A stretch of 64,000 bases of DNA from Nocardioides massiliensis (GTDB taxonomy: Bacteria; Actinomycetota; Actinomycetes; Propionibacteriales; Nocardioidaceae). Each line of letters starts with the position of its first letter. Position 1 is the first letter of the stretch. The notes beneath the pieces were generated by a model. The model saw only the letters and a list, made by a program, of their open reading frames with translations. It was not told the DNA's origin and searched no databases. The position numbers and the translations under genes are program-made. The stretch is taken from contig NZ_JAUSQM010000001.1 in assembly GCF_030811215.1 (NCBI RefSeq), positions 496,001 to 560,000 on the forward strand, given 5' to 3'. Positions 34,572 to 43,462 of the stretch are shown piece after piece.

Positions 34572-35314
34572 ACGTCACCCAGGAGGTTCGCGGCCACGTC
34601 CTCCTCGTCACCCTCAAGCGTCCCGACAAGCGCAACGCGATCAACGCCGACCTCGCCGAGGGGATCGAAGCGGCGCTGGACCGACTCGATGACGATCCCG
34701 ATCTATGGGCGGGCGTGATCACCGGCGATGGTTCCGTCTTCTCTGCCGGCACAGATCTGGCCACCCCGCCGCAGCCGCAGCCGCGAGGCGGTGAGTATGG
34801 CGTGATCCGACGCGATCGATCGACCCCGCTGATCGCCGCCGTCGAAGGCAAGGCGGTGGGCGGCGGCTTCGAGATCGCGTTGGCCTGTGACCTCGTGGTG
34901 GCGGGGACGAGCACGCAGTTCTCATTGCCCGAGAGCCGACGAGGTGTGGTCGCGACGAGCGGTGCGCTTTTCCGTGCGGCGCAACGGCTCCCGGCGAATG
35001 TGGCCACGGAGATGCTGATCACGGGTGCGCACCTGACGGCGGCAAGAGCTCATGAACTCGGCTTCGTCAACCGAGTTACCCCGGACGGCAGGGCATGTAC
35101 GACAGCTCTCGAGATCGCCGACCTCATCTGTCAGTCGTCGCCAACGTCAGTGTCCGCAACGCTGCACGCACAACGGGCGAGTCTCGCGGAAGCCGAGCGG
35201 CGAGGCTGGGAAGTCACCGCACAAGCAAGGGCCGCTGTCCTCGACTCTCCCAACATGCGGGAGGGAGTCGCTGCGTTCTTCGAGTTACGCGAACCCCGCT
35301 GGCTGAGTTTCTGA
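34568..35314 (+). CDS. Enoyl-CoA hydratase/isomerase family protein
   Basis: The 248-residue protein is a complete crotonase: VTLKRPDKRNAIN, GSVFSAGTDLA (oxyanion hole), EGKAVGGGFEIALACDLVVA and FSLPESRRGVVATSGALFRA. One Glu of the hydratase pair is kept (PESRRG). It is the last gene of the plus-strand DUF35/thiolase/VOC operon and converges with the quinone oxidoreductase-like gene. Confidence 0.88.
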   Translation: MNVTQEVRGHVLLVTLKRPDKRNAINADLAEGIEAALDRLDDDPDLWAGVITGDGSVFSAGTDLATPPQPQPRGGEYGVIRRDRSTPLIAAVEGKAVGGGFEIALACDLVVAGTSTQFSLPESRRGVVATSGALFRAAQRLPANVATEMLITGAHLTAARAHELGFVNRVTPDGRACTTALEIADLICQSSPTSVSATLHAQRASLAEAERRGWEVTAQARAAVLDSPNMREGVAAFFELREPRWLSF

Positions 35315-35330
35315 CCCACGTCCCGAAGCA

Positions 35331-36374
35331 TCAGGGCGATAGCACAGACAGATCCACATCGACAACCACCTTTCCGACGATCCGGCGCGCAGCAATAGAT
35401 TCCAGTCCTGCGGCAACGTCGTCCAGCGTATGCACAGAGCCGATGCGCGGTCGCACCTCTCCTGCCAGATAGCGCTCGAGAATCTCGCGGCGATGCGCAG
35501 GGGCCGTGTCCGGCAGGTGCTGCAGCACCGTACGATTCTCGAAACCCATCAGGTGCACGCCCTTGAGCAGTACAAGATTGAGCGGGATCCGCGGGATGTC
35601 TCCGGAGGCGAAGCCGACGACGACGTACCGCCCACCCCATCGCATCGCGCGCAAGGCCTGCTCCGCGCTGGGGCCGCCGACCGGATCAATGACGACGTCG
35701 ACGCCGGCACCCGTGATCTCCTTCAATCGGACCTTCACGTCCTCGCTGGAGTAGTCGATAGTTGCCTCGGCTCCTGCGTCCATGCACTGTGCCAACCGGT
35801 CTTGCCCGCGGGCAATTGCGATCGGCCGTGCCCCGAGTGCTCGAGCGATGTCCACAGCAGCCAGGCCCACACCCCCCGCGCTCCCCAGCACCGCGAGCCA
35901 CTCCCCAGGTTTCAGGTCGGCGAAAGTGCGCAGCGCATGATACGACGTCGTGTAGGTGACGCTGTAGGCCGCCAGCGATCGCGGTTCCACACCGTCGTTC
36001 GGCACGGCGGTCACTCGGCAGGCGTCGATCACGATCTGGTCGGCGAGCGCCCCATGGGTGGCCAGGCCGAACACCACGTCCCCTACGGCAATAGTGGTGA
36101 CGTCGTCGGCGACGTCGAGCACTCGACCGGAAAACTCACAGCCGGGCACGTAGGGCAGTTCTACCGTCGCTTGGTAAGTGCCCGCCATGATCAATAGATC
36201 AGGGAAGTTGAGCGCCGCCGCAGCCACCGCTACCCGGACGGCGCCGGACTTGAGCTTTGGTGCCGGAATTTCCTCGATCGTGATGACCTCCGGCCCCCCA
36301 CGTCGTCTTACCACCGCCGCCCGCATCAGTCCTGCGCCCATCGATCCTGCTCCCATCGATCCTGCTCCCATCAT
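35331..36374 (-). CDS. Zinc-free quinone oxidoreductase-like MDR protein
   Basis: The protein has about 347 residues. RAAVVRRRGGPEVITIEEIP is the N-terminal MDR fold, and ALNFPDLLIMAGTY and PYVPGCEFSGRV follow. The NADPH motif is WLAVLGSAGGVGLAAVDIA. Structural-zinc cysteines are absent, so it belongs to the quinone/enoyl reductase branch. The start region is unusual: ATG 36374 overlaps the upstream stop (ATGA), and in-frame ATGs follow at 36371, 36356, 36341 and 36326, created by a 15-bp tandem repeat. Homologues would begin near MRAAVV (36326). Confidence 0.87.
   Translation of the reverse strand: MMGAGSMGAGSMGAGLMRAAVVRRRGGPEVITIEEIPAPKLKSGAVRVAVAAAALNFPDLLIMAGTYQATVELPYVPGCEFSGRVLDVADDVTTIAVGDVVFGLATHGALADQIVIDACRVTAVPNDGVEPRSLAAYSVTYTTSYHALRTFADLKPGEWLAVLGSAGGVGLAAVDIARALGARPIAIARGQDRLAQCMDAGAEATIDYSSEDVKVRLKEITGAGVDVVIDPVGGPSAEQALRAMRWGGRYVVVGFASGDIPRIPLNLVLLKGVHLMGFENRTVLQHLPDTAPAHRREILERYLAGEVRPRIGSVHTLDDVAAGLESIAARRIVGKVVVDVDLSVLSP
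36327..36371 (-). repeat. Three 15-bp tandem repeats at a translation start
   Basis: The units read ATG-GGAGCAGGATCG on the minus strand (last copy GGCGCAGGACTG). Each provides an ATG and a Shine-Dalgarno-like GGAGCAGGA for the next ATG, and encodes MGAGS. Copy-number change would keep the frame. Confidence 0.8.
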
Positions 36375-36565
36375 CAACCCAGCCGTCCGTCCGCGGTCGC
36401 GACATCGTGCAGGACGCCGAGTCCGTCGATCTTCGCCGCCAAGACATCGTCCTCGCTGAGGAAGCGGCCGTCCCTCAGACCGAGACGGCATGCGGATCGG
36501 ATCCAGGTAGTGGCGCCGCGCTCAGCCAGCTGTGGCGTGAGGGGGAGACTGAGATGCGCGCTCAT
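36374..36565 (-). CDS. 63-residue protein of unknown function
   Basis: The frame MSAHLSLPLTPQLAERGATT, then IRSACRLGLRDGRFLSEDDV and a GLGVLHDVATADGRLG end, is linked by ATGA overlaps to both the SDR gene upstream and the quinone oxidoreductase downstream. That supports translation. I know no family for it. Predicted structure is a mix of short helices with one Cys. Confidence 0.55.
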   Translation of the reverse strand: MSAHLSLPLTPQLAERGATTWIRSACRLGLRDGRFLSEDDVLAAKIDGLGVLHDVATADGRLG

Positions 36566-37320
36566 GAGGGCGACCACGCCTCCCCCCCATCGACCTTGAG
36601 TACAGCACCCGTCGTGTAACCACTGTCGGGACCGACCAGGTAGGCCACCGCACCGACGATCTCCTCGGGTGCCCCGGCACGGCGCAAAGGGATCTCGCGT
36701 TCCGCTCGCTCGCTGAACGCGCCCATGTCCCACCCAGCACTGGCATCGGTCAGGAACGGCCCGGCCATCACCGCGTTAACCCGGACCTTAGGACCGCAGG
36801 CGTGGGCCATCGCGACTGTGAGCGTGTTCAGCCCGGCTTTGGCGAGCGCGTACGGGATTTGGTGGGCATAAGGGCGGACAGCGGCGATGCTGCTGATGTT
36901 GACGATCGCGCCGCCCTCAACCATGGCATTCGAGGCATTGACGCTCAACCGGAACGGGCCCTTGAGGTTGACGGCAATCACCTTGTCGAAGTACTCCTCA
37001 GTGACCGCCTCAAGGCTGTCGTAGAGCGGTGACATGCCCGCGTTGTTGACCAGGATGTCCAAGCGCCTGTGATCAGCGATGACCCTCTCGACTAAGGCGT
37101 CACACTCCACCCATCGACCGACGTGGCACGCCATTCCGAACGCGGCGCCACCCGTCTCGCGGGCTACGGCGGCCGCAGCCTCGACCGAGCGGTCTCCGTC
37201 GCGGCCGGCAACGATGACCGTCGCTCCCCGGGTGGCGAGGCCCGCGGCGATCTGCCGACCGAGCCCCCGGGTGCCGCCAGTGACGAGCGCGACCTTGCCT
37301 ACCAATGGTCTGATGCTCAT
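36562..37320 (-). CDS. Short-chain dehydrogenase/reductase
   Basis: This 252-residue classical SDR has VALVTGGTRGLGRQIAAGLA (NAD(P) site), LDILVNNAGMSP, catalytic Ser in IVNISSIAAV and Tyr-Lys in PYALAKAGLN. ACHVGRWVECDAL replaces the usual Asp of the D-V motif. It probably oxidises a hydroxyacyl intermediate. ATG 37320 overlaps the acyl-CoA dehydrogenase stop. Confidence 0.9.
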   Translation of the reverse strand: MSIRPLVGKVALVTGGTRGLGRQIAAGLATRGATVIVAGRDGDRSVEAAAAVARETGGAAFGMACHVGRWVECDALVERVIADHRRLDILVNNAGMSPLYDSLEAVTEEYFDKVIAVNLKGPFRLSVNASNAMVEGGAIVNISSIAAVRPYAHQIPYALAKAGLNTLTVAMAHACGPKVRVNAVMAGPFLTDASAGWDMGAFSERAEREIPLRRAGAPEEIVGAVAYLVGPDSGYTTGAVLKVDGGEAWSPS

Positions 37321-38615
37321 GCTCCCGTTACCTCTGGATCCAACAGGCCCTCAAGCGCTGTCAGCGCAGCCTCACGGCGCGTCGGAATGTGGGCAGACGG
37401 CCAGATTCCCTCAGGCGCTTCATAGCTCCTCAGCAACACCCGGGCGAGCGTCTGCTGGTGCACCTCCGTCGGCCCGTCGGCAATCCCCAGCACCTCCGCG
37501 CGTCCCATCCACTCCACGAAAGGCATCTCCTCGGACACCCCAAGCGCACCATGAAGGTGCATCGCTCGCTGCACAACCCTGCTGAACACACCGGGCATCA
37601 GGGCCTTCACGGCGGCGATGTCGCCGCGAACCTTTCGATAGTCTTGGTGTTTGTCGATCAACCAGGCCGTGCGCAGCACCAACAGTCGAAACTGCTCGAT
37701 CTCGGTCCAACTGTCGGCCACCTGCTGCTGCACCACGCCGAGATCGGCGAGCGACCCACCGCGCGTGGTCCGTGCTACCGCCCGTTCGCACATCGCGTCG
37801 AGGGCGGCACGGACCTGGCTGATGGTACGCATGGCGTGATGGATGCGGCCGCCACCGAGCCGCGTCTGGGCGACGGCAAAAGCGGCGCCCTGCTCACCCA
37901 GCATCGCGTCGGAGGCAACCCGCACGTCATGGAAACGCAGGTAGCCGTGCGTCCCCTCGCCGGGCTTGTCGGTGCCGACTCCGACGCTGCGAACCAATTC
38001 CACGCCAGGAGTTCCCGCTGGCACGAGAAACATTGACATTCGCCGATGAGGTGCGTCTGCATCGGGGTCGGTCACGCACATCACGATCAGGAAAGCCGCG
38101 TAGCGCGCGTTGGTCGCGAACCACTTCTCTCCGTTGATCACCCACCAATCGCCGTCCCGCACAGCCGTTGTCGTGAACAGGGTTGGGTCCGCGCCGGCGT
38201 GAGGTTCGGTCATGGCGTAGGTAGAGCAGACCTGGCCGTTGAGGAGCGGCTCGAGGAAACGCTTCTTTTGCTCTGCGGTCCCAAAACGCGCAAGGATCTC
38301 GGCGTTGCCGGAGTCCGGTGCCTGGCAGCCAAAGACGAGCGGAGCCCAAACAGAGCGACCAATCACCTCGTTCAACAGCGCGAGCCGCATCTGCCCATAT
38401 CCCTGCCCCCCGAGTTCGGGCCCCAGGTGGCAGGCCCACAGCCCTTGGGCCCGAACCTCGTCCTGCAAGACTCGGACGTAGTCGCGGACCCGCCGGTTGG
38501 AAGGATCGAACGGGCTGCCTTGTGTGAGGTCGAGTGGTTCGACCTGGGTGCGGACGAACTCATCAGCCCAGTCCAATTGGGCCTGGTAGCCAGGCTCTGT
38601 TTCAAAGGCCCACAT
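37317..38615 (-). CDS. Acyl-CoA dehydrogenase
   Basis: The protein has 432 residues. CSTYAMTEPHAGADPTLFTT and WWVINGEKWFATNARYAAFL are the FAD/substrate motifs. MHLHGALGVSEEMPFVEWMG lies near the C-terminus, where ACAD10/11-like enzymes have their flavin contact. ATG 38615 follows GGAGTGCCG. It is encoded next to an APH-like protein, the bacterial arrangement of human ACAD10/11, where a kinase-like domain phosphorylates a hydroxyacyl-CoA before elimination. Confidence 0.9.
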   Translation of the reverse strand: MWAFETEPGYQAQLDWADEFVRTQVEPLDLTQGSPFDPSNRRVRDYVRVLQDEVRAQGLWACHLGPELGGQGYGQMRLALLNEVIGRSVWAPLVFGCQAPDSGNAEILARFGTAEQKKRFLEPLLNGQVCSTYAMTEPHAGADPTLFTTTAVRDGDWWVINGEKWFATNARYAAFLIVMCVTDPDADAPHRRMSMFLVPAGTPGVELVRSVGVGTDKPGEGTHGYLRFHDVRVASDAMLGEQGAAFAVAQTRLGGGRIHHAMRTISQVRAALDAMCERAVARTTRGGSLADLGVVQQQVADSWTEIEQFRLLVLRTAWLIDKHQDYRKVRGDIAAVKALMPGVFSRVVQRAMHLHGALGVSEEMPFVEWMGRAEVLGIADGPTEVHQQTLARVLLRSYEAPEGIWPSAHIPTRREAALTALEGLLDPEVTGA

Positions 38616-39657
38616 CGGCACTCCAGGGGTTGTAGGTCACCGCGGCAAGCAGGCCGCAGGCGCGTTGATGCAGGGTGCGGCCGGTAGACAACGGAACCAG
38701 GCCGGCGCGCGCCCGTGCATGCGTGCCCTCCAGCAGTACTGCCAGTCGGTAGGCGGCTAGCACCCGGTACCACGCAAGATCATCTATCGGTCGACCGCTC
38801 GCGGTGGCCCACCGGGCCACAACCTCTTCGACGTCGGGCAGGCCAGCCACTTGTACCCGCTCAAAATAGGGCGATCCTTCGACAGGCCAGGTCGCAAGGA
38901 GTTGGGCCAGGTCGAGCAGAGGATCCCCGACCGTGGCCAACTCCCAGTCGACAAGCACCACCCCCGTCCCGTCTCGTCGCACTAACACGTTGCCAAGATG
39001 AGCATCGCCGTGCAGCAGACCGAGTCGTTCTGTGCTCGGAATGTTGGCTACCAACCACGCATGGGCAGCAGCAGCCCCAGGCAGGCGCTCGGCCTCATCA
39101 GTTCCGCCGTCCAACTCGTCGTACGACGAGAGTTGGCGCAGCCAGCGGTCCGGCTGACGCGCCGCCCATGGGCCTGGTCTCACAAAGTCGCCCAGCCCGA
39201 AGGCTTCCGGGTCGACACGAGCCAATGCCGCAAACGCGTCGACGGTGTCCAGGCCGGCCATCTGCACCCACGACGGGTCGCTGGACCACGGCTCCGGCAC
39301 GGGACCCCACAAGGAGAATCCGTCGACATATTCGGCTACATGGAAGGCGGCACCGAGGACGTCAGTCCCCGCGCAGGATGCAAGCAGACGTGGGTGAGGC
39401 ACGTCGGTGGATCCGAGTGCTGTGACGATCCGCGCCTCGCGCCGCGCCACTTGGTCGCTCTCCGGGCGCTTGTTCACAGGAGGCCGACGCAGCACCCGCC
39501 GGTGACCGTCCAGAGTGAAGGCCAGCAGGATGTTCTGCGTGCCTCCAGACACGAGCTCGACGGCGGTCACCGGGCCAACGCCGACGCCTGTGGCCCGCAG
39601 CCACCACTCGAGGGTCGCGATGTCAACCAATCCGCTGCCGGGCTGAGGCGGCCTCAA
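38602..39657 (-). CDS. APH-like phosphotransferase (ACAD10/11-type kinase)
   Basis: The 351-residue protein has kinase-like motifs: VSGGTQNILLAFTL, LLHGDAHLGNVLVRRDG (Brenner/HGD motif with catalytic Asp) and GVVLVDWELATVGDPLLDLA (metal-binding DxE). The family name is from aminoglycoside kinases, but next to an acyl-CoA dehydrogenase the likely substrate is a 4-hydroxyacyl-CoA, as proposed for ACAD10/11. TTG 39657 overlaps the ABC ATPase stop (TTGA). It overlaps the dehydrogenase by 14 nt. Confidence 0.87.
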   Translation of the reverse strand: MRPPQPGSGLVDIATLEWWLRATGVGVGPVTAVELVSGGTQNILLAFTLDGHRRVLRRPPVNKRPESDQVARREARIVTALGSTDVPHPRLLASCAGTDVLGAAFHVAEYVDGFSLWGPVPEPWSSDPSWVQMAGLDTVDAFAALARVDPEAFGLGDFVRPGPWAARQPDRWLRQLSSYDELDGGTDEAERLPGAAAAHAWLVANIPSTERLGLLHGDAHLGNVLVRRDGTGVVLVDWELATVGDPLLDLAQLLATWPVEGSPYFERVQVAGLPDVEEVVARWATASGRPIDDLAWYRVLAAYRLAVLLEGTHARARAGLVPLSTGRTLHQRACGLLAAVTYNPWSADVGL

Positions 39658-40448
39658 CGGACATGACGGCGTCGACGGCCGGCTTCAGCGCGCGGAATAG
39701 CTGCGAGGAGCTGGCGCGTGTAGTCCTCCTGCGGATCGGCGAACAGTTCCTCGACCGGGCGGTTCTCCACGAGTCGTCCGCTGCGCATGACGGCCACGTC
39801 GTCCGCGATGACCTGCACGAGTGACATGTCATGAGTGACGAATAGGTAGGCCAGGCCCAGGTCCTCTTGAAGATCGGTCAGCAGGTTGAGCACTTGGGCG
39901 CGGATGGACATGTCGAGCGCAGCCACAGGCTCGTCGCACACGATCAGCTTGGGCTCCAACGTTAACGCTCGCGCGATGGAGATGCGCTGCAGTTGACCGC
40001 CGGAGAGCTGGGCCGGGTAACGCGCCATGTGGGAACTTCCGAGGCCGACGCGCTCGAGAAGTTCAGCAGCACGCTCCATCCGTTCGTCGCGTGGCGTCTT
40101 GAAGTGCACGAAGAGTGGCTCCGCGATGGATTCGCCGACAGAGATCCGTGGATCCAGACATCCGAATGGATCTTGGAAGATCATTTGCATGTACCGCCGT
40201 TGCGCCGTCAGCCGCTTGCGGTCGAGTGCCCGTACATCAACGCCGTCGAAGACGACGGTCCCAGCATCCGGCTCGATCAGACGAAGAATTAACCGTCCAG
40301 TGGTCGACTTTCCGGCCCCTGACTCACCGACAAGCGCAAGCGTCTTTCCGGCTTCGAGCGTGAAACTCACATCATCAACTGCCCGGTGGAGAATTCCCGT
40401 GCGCCCTTTGAAATCCTTAACGAGTCCCTTGACTTCCAGAAGGTTCAC
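39654..40448 (-). CDS. Dipeptide/oligopeptide-type ABC importer ATPase (DppF-like)
   Basis: The 264-residue protein has Walker A LALVGESGAGKSTTG, signature AQLSGGQLQRISIARAL, Walker B KLIVCDEPVAALD and the H-loop FVTHDMSLV. It pairs with the adjacent second ATPase to energise import. GTG 40448 overlaps that gene (GTGA). It lacks the typical C-terminal extension of full-length DppF, ending soon after DYTRQLLAAIP. Confidence 0.92.
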   Translation of the reverse strand: MNLLEVKGLVKDFKGRTGILHRAVDDVSFTLEAGKTLALVGESGAGKSTTGRLILRLIEPDAGTVVFDGVDVRALDRKRLTAQRRYMQMIFQDPFGCLDPRISVGESIAEPLFVHFKTPRDERMERAAELLERVGLGSSHMARYPAQLSGGQLQRISIARALTLEPKLIVCDEPVAALDMSIRAQVLNLLTDLQEDLGLAYLFVTHDMSLVQVIADDVAVMRSGRLVENRPVEELFADPQEDYTRQLLAAIPRAEAGRRRRHVR

Positions 40449-41449
40449 AGCTTAGCCACCTCCTTCTCAAGAGCCTCGACACGATTGCAGCGAGAGTGCC
40501 GCCCGCCGGGCAAGGCCAACAGCGGGACATCATCGCGGCAGCACACGGACTCGACCGCGAGCGAGCAACGGGGATGAAAACGGCAGCCTTCGGGCATGCT
40601 GTCCATCGGCGGCACCCGACCCGGGATCGCCACGAGGCGCCGCCCCTGCCCAATCCGCGGAATCGATCTCAACAAACTCAGCGAGTACGGATGCTTTGGA
40701 GATGTCAGCAGCTCGCTCGTGGTTGCCGTCTCGACGACCTCACCTGCGTACATCACCGCCACTCGATCGCTGATCTCCGCCACAACGCCCAGGTCGTGCG
40801 AAATGAACACGATTCCGATGCCGAGATCGTGCTGCAACTCAACCAGCAGATCCAAGATCGCGGACTGCACGGTAACGTCCAGGGCCGTCGTCGGTTCGTC
40901 AGCGATGAGCACCTTCGGAGAGCACGCCAGTGCCATGGCGATCATGACCCGCTGAGCCATGCCGCCGGAGAAGGTGTGCGGGTATTCCGATGCACGTCGT
41001 TCGGGGTCCCTGATCTTGACCCGAGCCAGCATGTCCACGGCGACCTGCCGTGCTTCGGACCTGGAGGACCCGCGGTGTCGGCGTACCGATTCGGCGATCT
41101 GTTCACCGACCGTGAATGAGGGGTCGAGACTCCGAATCGGCTGCTGGAAGACCATGCCGATCTTTTCGCCATGCACCCTCCGCCACTGACGCGCGCTGAG
41201 GCCAGTGACATCCGTGCCGTCCAGACGAATCGATCCGGCGCTCACACGGCCGCCCTGATGCCCGACGAGGCCCATCACGGCCAACGAGGTGACCGACTTC
41301 CCGGACCCGGATTCACCAACCAATCCCAGCGTCTCGCCAGCGTGCAGCACGAAGCTCACGTCCTTCACCACGGTGACCTCGTCGGCGCCCTTGCCGAACG
41401 AGACGCTCAAGCCGTCGACCTCGAGGAGCCGGCTTTCCGGTTCGCTCAT
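40445..41449 (-). CDS. Dipeptide/oligopeptide-type ABC importer ATPase (DppD-like)
   Basis: The 334-residue protein has Walker A LGLVGESGSGKSVTSLAVMG, signature HTFSGGMAQRVMIAMAL, Walker B VLIADEPTTALD, and the C-terminal oligopeptide-transport cluster (GCRFHPRCSLAVESVCC) whose Cys residues hold an Fe-S cluster in some Dpp proteins. ATG 41449 (MSEPESRLLEV) overlaps the permease stop (ATGA). Confidence 0.92.
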   Translation of the reverse strand: MSEPESRLLEVDGLSVSFGKGADEVTVVKDVSFVLHAGETLGLVGESGSGKSVTSLAVMGLVGHQGGRVSAGSIRLDGTDVTGLSARQWRRVHGEKIGMVFQQPIRSLDPSFTVGEQIAESVRRHRGSSRSEARQVAVDMLARVKIRDPERRASEYPHTFSGGMAQRVMIAMALACSPKVLIADEPTTALDVTVQSAILDLLVELQHDLGIGIVFISHDLGVVAEISDRVAVMYAGEVVETATTSELLTSPKHPYSLSLLRSIPRIGQGRRLVAIPGRVPPMDSMPEGCRFHPRCSLAVESVCCRDDVPLLALPGGRHSRCNRVEALEKEVAKL

Positions 41450-42345
41450 TTGCCTGCCTTCCCAGTGTTTCGACGCACTCCCAGCGCATCGCGTAGTCCG
41501 TCGCCCAACGTTTGCAGCGCGAGAACCGTCACAAGCATCGCGACGCCAGGGGCAATCAGGAGCGTTGGTGCGGTCGTCATGAAACGGGATCCGGTCTGGA
41601 TCAACGTTCCCCAACTCGCGTCCGGCGGACGGGCACCAATGCCAAGGAAGCTAATGCTGGCCTCGGCCAGGATCGCCATTCCGAGCATCACCGAGACCTG
41701 CACGATGATCGGCGAAGCGGCATTAGGCAGCACGTGATGCCACATGATCCGCTGCGTCCCGCAGCCGATGGAGCGGCTCGCCTCGATGAACGGCGATTCG
41801 CGCACCTCCGCCGTCGAGGCACGCGCGACGCGGTAGAAACGAGGCGCCAAGGTGAGACCCACGGCAATCATCGCGTTGCTGAGTCCAGGGCCGAGCGCCG
41901 CGACGATGGTCAGCGCCAGCACCAAGGTCGGCACAGCCATCATGCCATCGTTGAACCAACTAAGGACCGCGTCCACGCGGCCGCGGACGTACCCCCCAAT
42001 GAGACCCAGCGGTATGCCCAGCGCCATCGCGACACCAACAGCCTCCAGCGAGGCAAGGATGGAGAGACGTGACCCGTAGATGAGTCGGCTCAACTGATCA
42101 CGGCCGAACTCGTCAGTGCCGAGCCAGTGGCTGCCGCTCGGCCCCTCCAGTCGGCGAAGCAAGTCCTGCTGGGCCGGATCGTACGGCGCCACCCAAGGCG
42201 CCAGAATCGACACCAGCGCCAATGCCATGAGTACGGTGAGCGCCACCATCGACCACCAGTCACGCCGAAGACGTCGCCAGGTGGAGGGGCGTTCGTACGT
42301 CACCGGTTCGGCTGCGCTGACGCTTTGACGGTTCGCAATACTCAT
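41446..42345 (-). CDS. ABC importer permease (DppC-like)
   Basis: The 299-residue protein has six hydrophobic segments. HWLGTDEFGRDQLSRLIYGS is the DppC family N-terminal motif, and the EAA loop reads EASRSIGCGTQRIMWHHVLP. It forms the channel together with the DppB-like protein. Confidence 0.92.
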   Translation of the reverse strand: MSIANRQSVSAAEPVTYERPSTWRRLRRDWWSMVALTVLMALALVSILAPWVAPYDPAQQDLLRRLEGPSGSHWLGTDEFGRDQLSRLIYGSRLSILASLEAVGVAMALGIPLGLIGGYVRGRVDAVLSWFNDGMMAVPTLVLALTIVAALGPGLSNAMIAVGLTLAPRFYRVARASTAEVRESPFIEASRSIGCGTQRIMWHHVLPNAASPIIVQVSVMLGMAILAEASISFLGIGARPPDASWGTLIQTGSRFMTTAPTLLIAPGVAMLVTVLALQTLGDGLRDALGVRRNTGKAGK

Positions 42346-43349
42346 GCCGCTGCTCTCATCTTCGGGCTAAGGATCGGGTAACTCAGATCGACCAATAGAT
42401 TCACGACGACGACCATGACCGTTGTGAGCAAGGTGATGCCAAGCAGCACCGGGATGTCGCCCTGGAGCACAGATCGCACCGCCAACGAACCGATTCCATG
42501 AATGTTGAACACCTGCTCGACGACCACAGTGCTGCCGACCGCTTGGCTGATGCGAACACCCAGGACGGTGACCACGGGGATCGAAGCATTACGCAAGCCA
42601 TGCTTGCCGATCACAGAGAAGGCGCCCAACCCCTTCGCCCGCGTGGCCAGCATGTAGTCGGTGGCCATGACGTCCAGCAGCGAACCACGGAGTTGGCGAG
42701 CCATCTCTGCGGCCGGAATGCCCGCCATCGCGATGGCCGGGAGGAGAAGGTGTCTCAGCCACTCTCCCGGATCTTCGGAGAACCGTACGTACCCCACCGC
42801 GGGAAGCACACCCATATTCAGCGCGAAAACCAGGACCAGGAGGAGGCCGATCCAGAAGGGCGGCGCTGCTAGCAGTACGGAGGACAGGAGAGTCACCAGA
42901 CGGTCAGGCCAACGTCCCGGGTTCAACGCAGCCAACAGACCGGCTAACAACCCGACGCCAATCGCGACCACCATCGACACAGCCAGCAACGACAAGGTCA
43001 CCGGCAGCCGCGTCACCAACATGTCCGTTACCTGCTGGTTCGTACCCAGACTGGTACCGAAGTCCCCACGGAGCACTCCGCCCACCCAGTCGAGATAGCG
43101 CGTGGGCAAGGATCCGTCCAGACCGAGCTCGGCACGAACCGCCTCGATCTGCGCTGGCGTCGCGCTCTCGCCCGCCAGTCGCTCCGCGGCGTCCCCGGGA
43201 GACAGATCCATGAGGGCGAAGATCAGCATCGAAATCATCAGCAACAGCGGTATGGCTCCAAGCACCCGGAGTCCAGCCGAACGCAGCATTAGGCGGCCCA
43301 TGCCGCCTGTCGCCCGAGGCAGAGACGGAGCCCTGGTGGTGATGCGCAT
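42342..43349 (-). CDS. ABC importer permease (DppB-like)
   Basis: The 335-residue membrane protein has LIFALMDLSPGDAAERLAGE and YLDWVGGVLRGDFGTSLGTN, typical of DppB, and the EAA loop TRAKGLGAFSVIGKHGLRNA. ATG 43349 opens the nine-gene minus-strand chain. The cognate binding protein is probably the 49628 lipoprotein, encoded separately. Confidence 0.92.
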   Translation of the reverse strand: MRITTRAPSLPRATGGMGRLMLRSAGLRVLGAIPLLLMISMLIFALMDLSPGDAAERLAGESATPAQIEAVRAELGLDGSLPTRYLDWVGGVLRGDFGTSLGTNQQVTDMLVTRLPVTLSLLAVSMVVAIGVGLLAGLLAALNPGRWPDRLVTLLSSVLLAAPPFWIGLLLVLVFALNMGVLPAVGYVRFSEDPGEWLRHLLLPAIAMAGIPAAEMARQLRGSLLDVMATDYMLATRAKGLGAFSVIGKHGLRNASIPVVTVLGVRISQAVGSTVVVEQVFNIHGIGSLAVRSVLQGDIPVLLGITLLTTVMVVVVNLLVDLSYPILSPKMRAAA

Positions 43350-43440
43350 TTATCGGTCCCTCTCTGCCGTCGCCCTCGCGACGAGATTCAGTGCGGCGCG
43401 ACTGCCGGCAACAACTCTGCGCTCCATGGTACACAGATCA

Positions 43441-43462
43441 TGCACTTTTAGTATCTTTTGTA
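43441..43462. promoter_or_regulatory. Promoter region with candidate shared operator
   Basis: The minus strand reads ATGATACAAAAGATACTA here, two GATAC boxes 10 nt apart, in the AT-rich 113-nt gap between the molybdenum hydroxylase stop and the ABC operon start. It fits the left half of the shared motif; the right half is degenerate. Confidence 0.4.

Noticed and set aside
39654-43349. Nickel-specific importer
   Set aside because: The ATPases and permeases match the general peptide/nickel family, but no nickel enzyme or NikR site is present; substrate left open.
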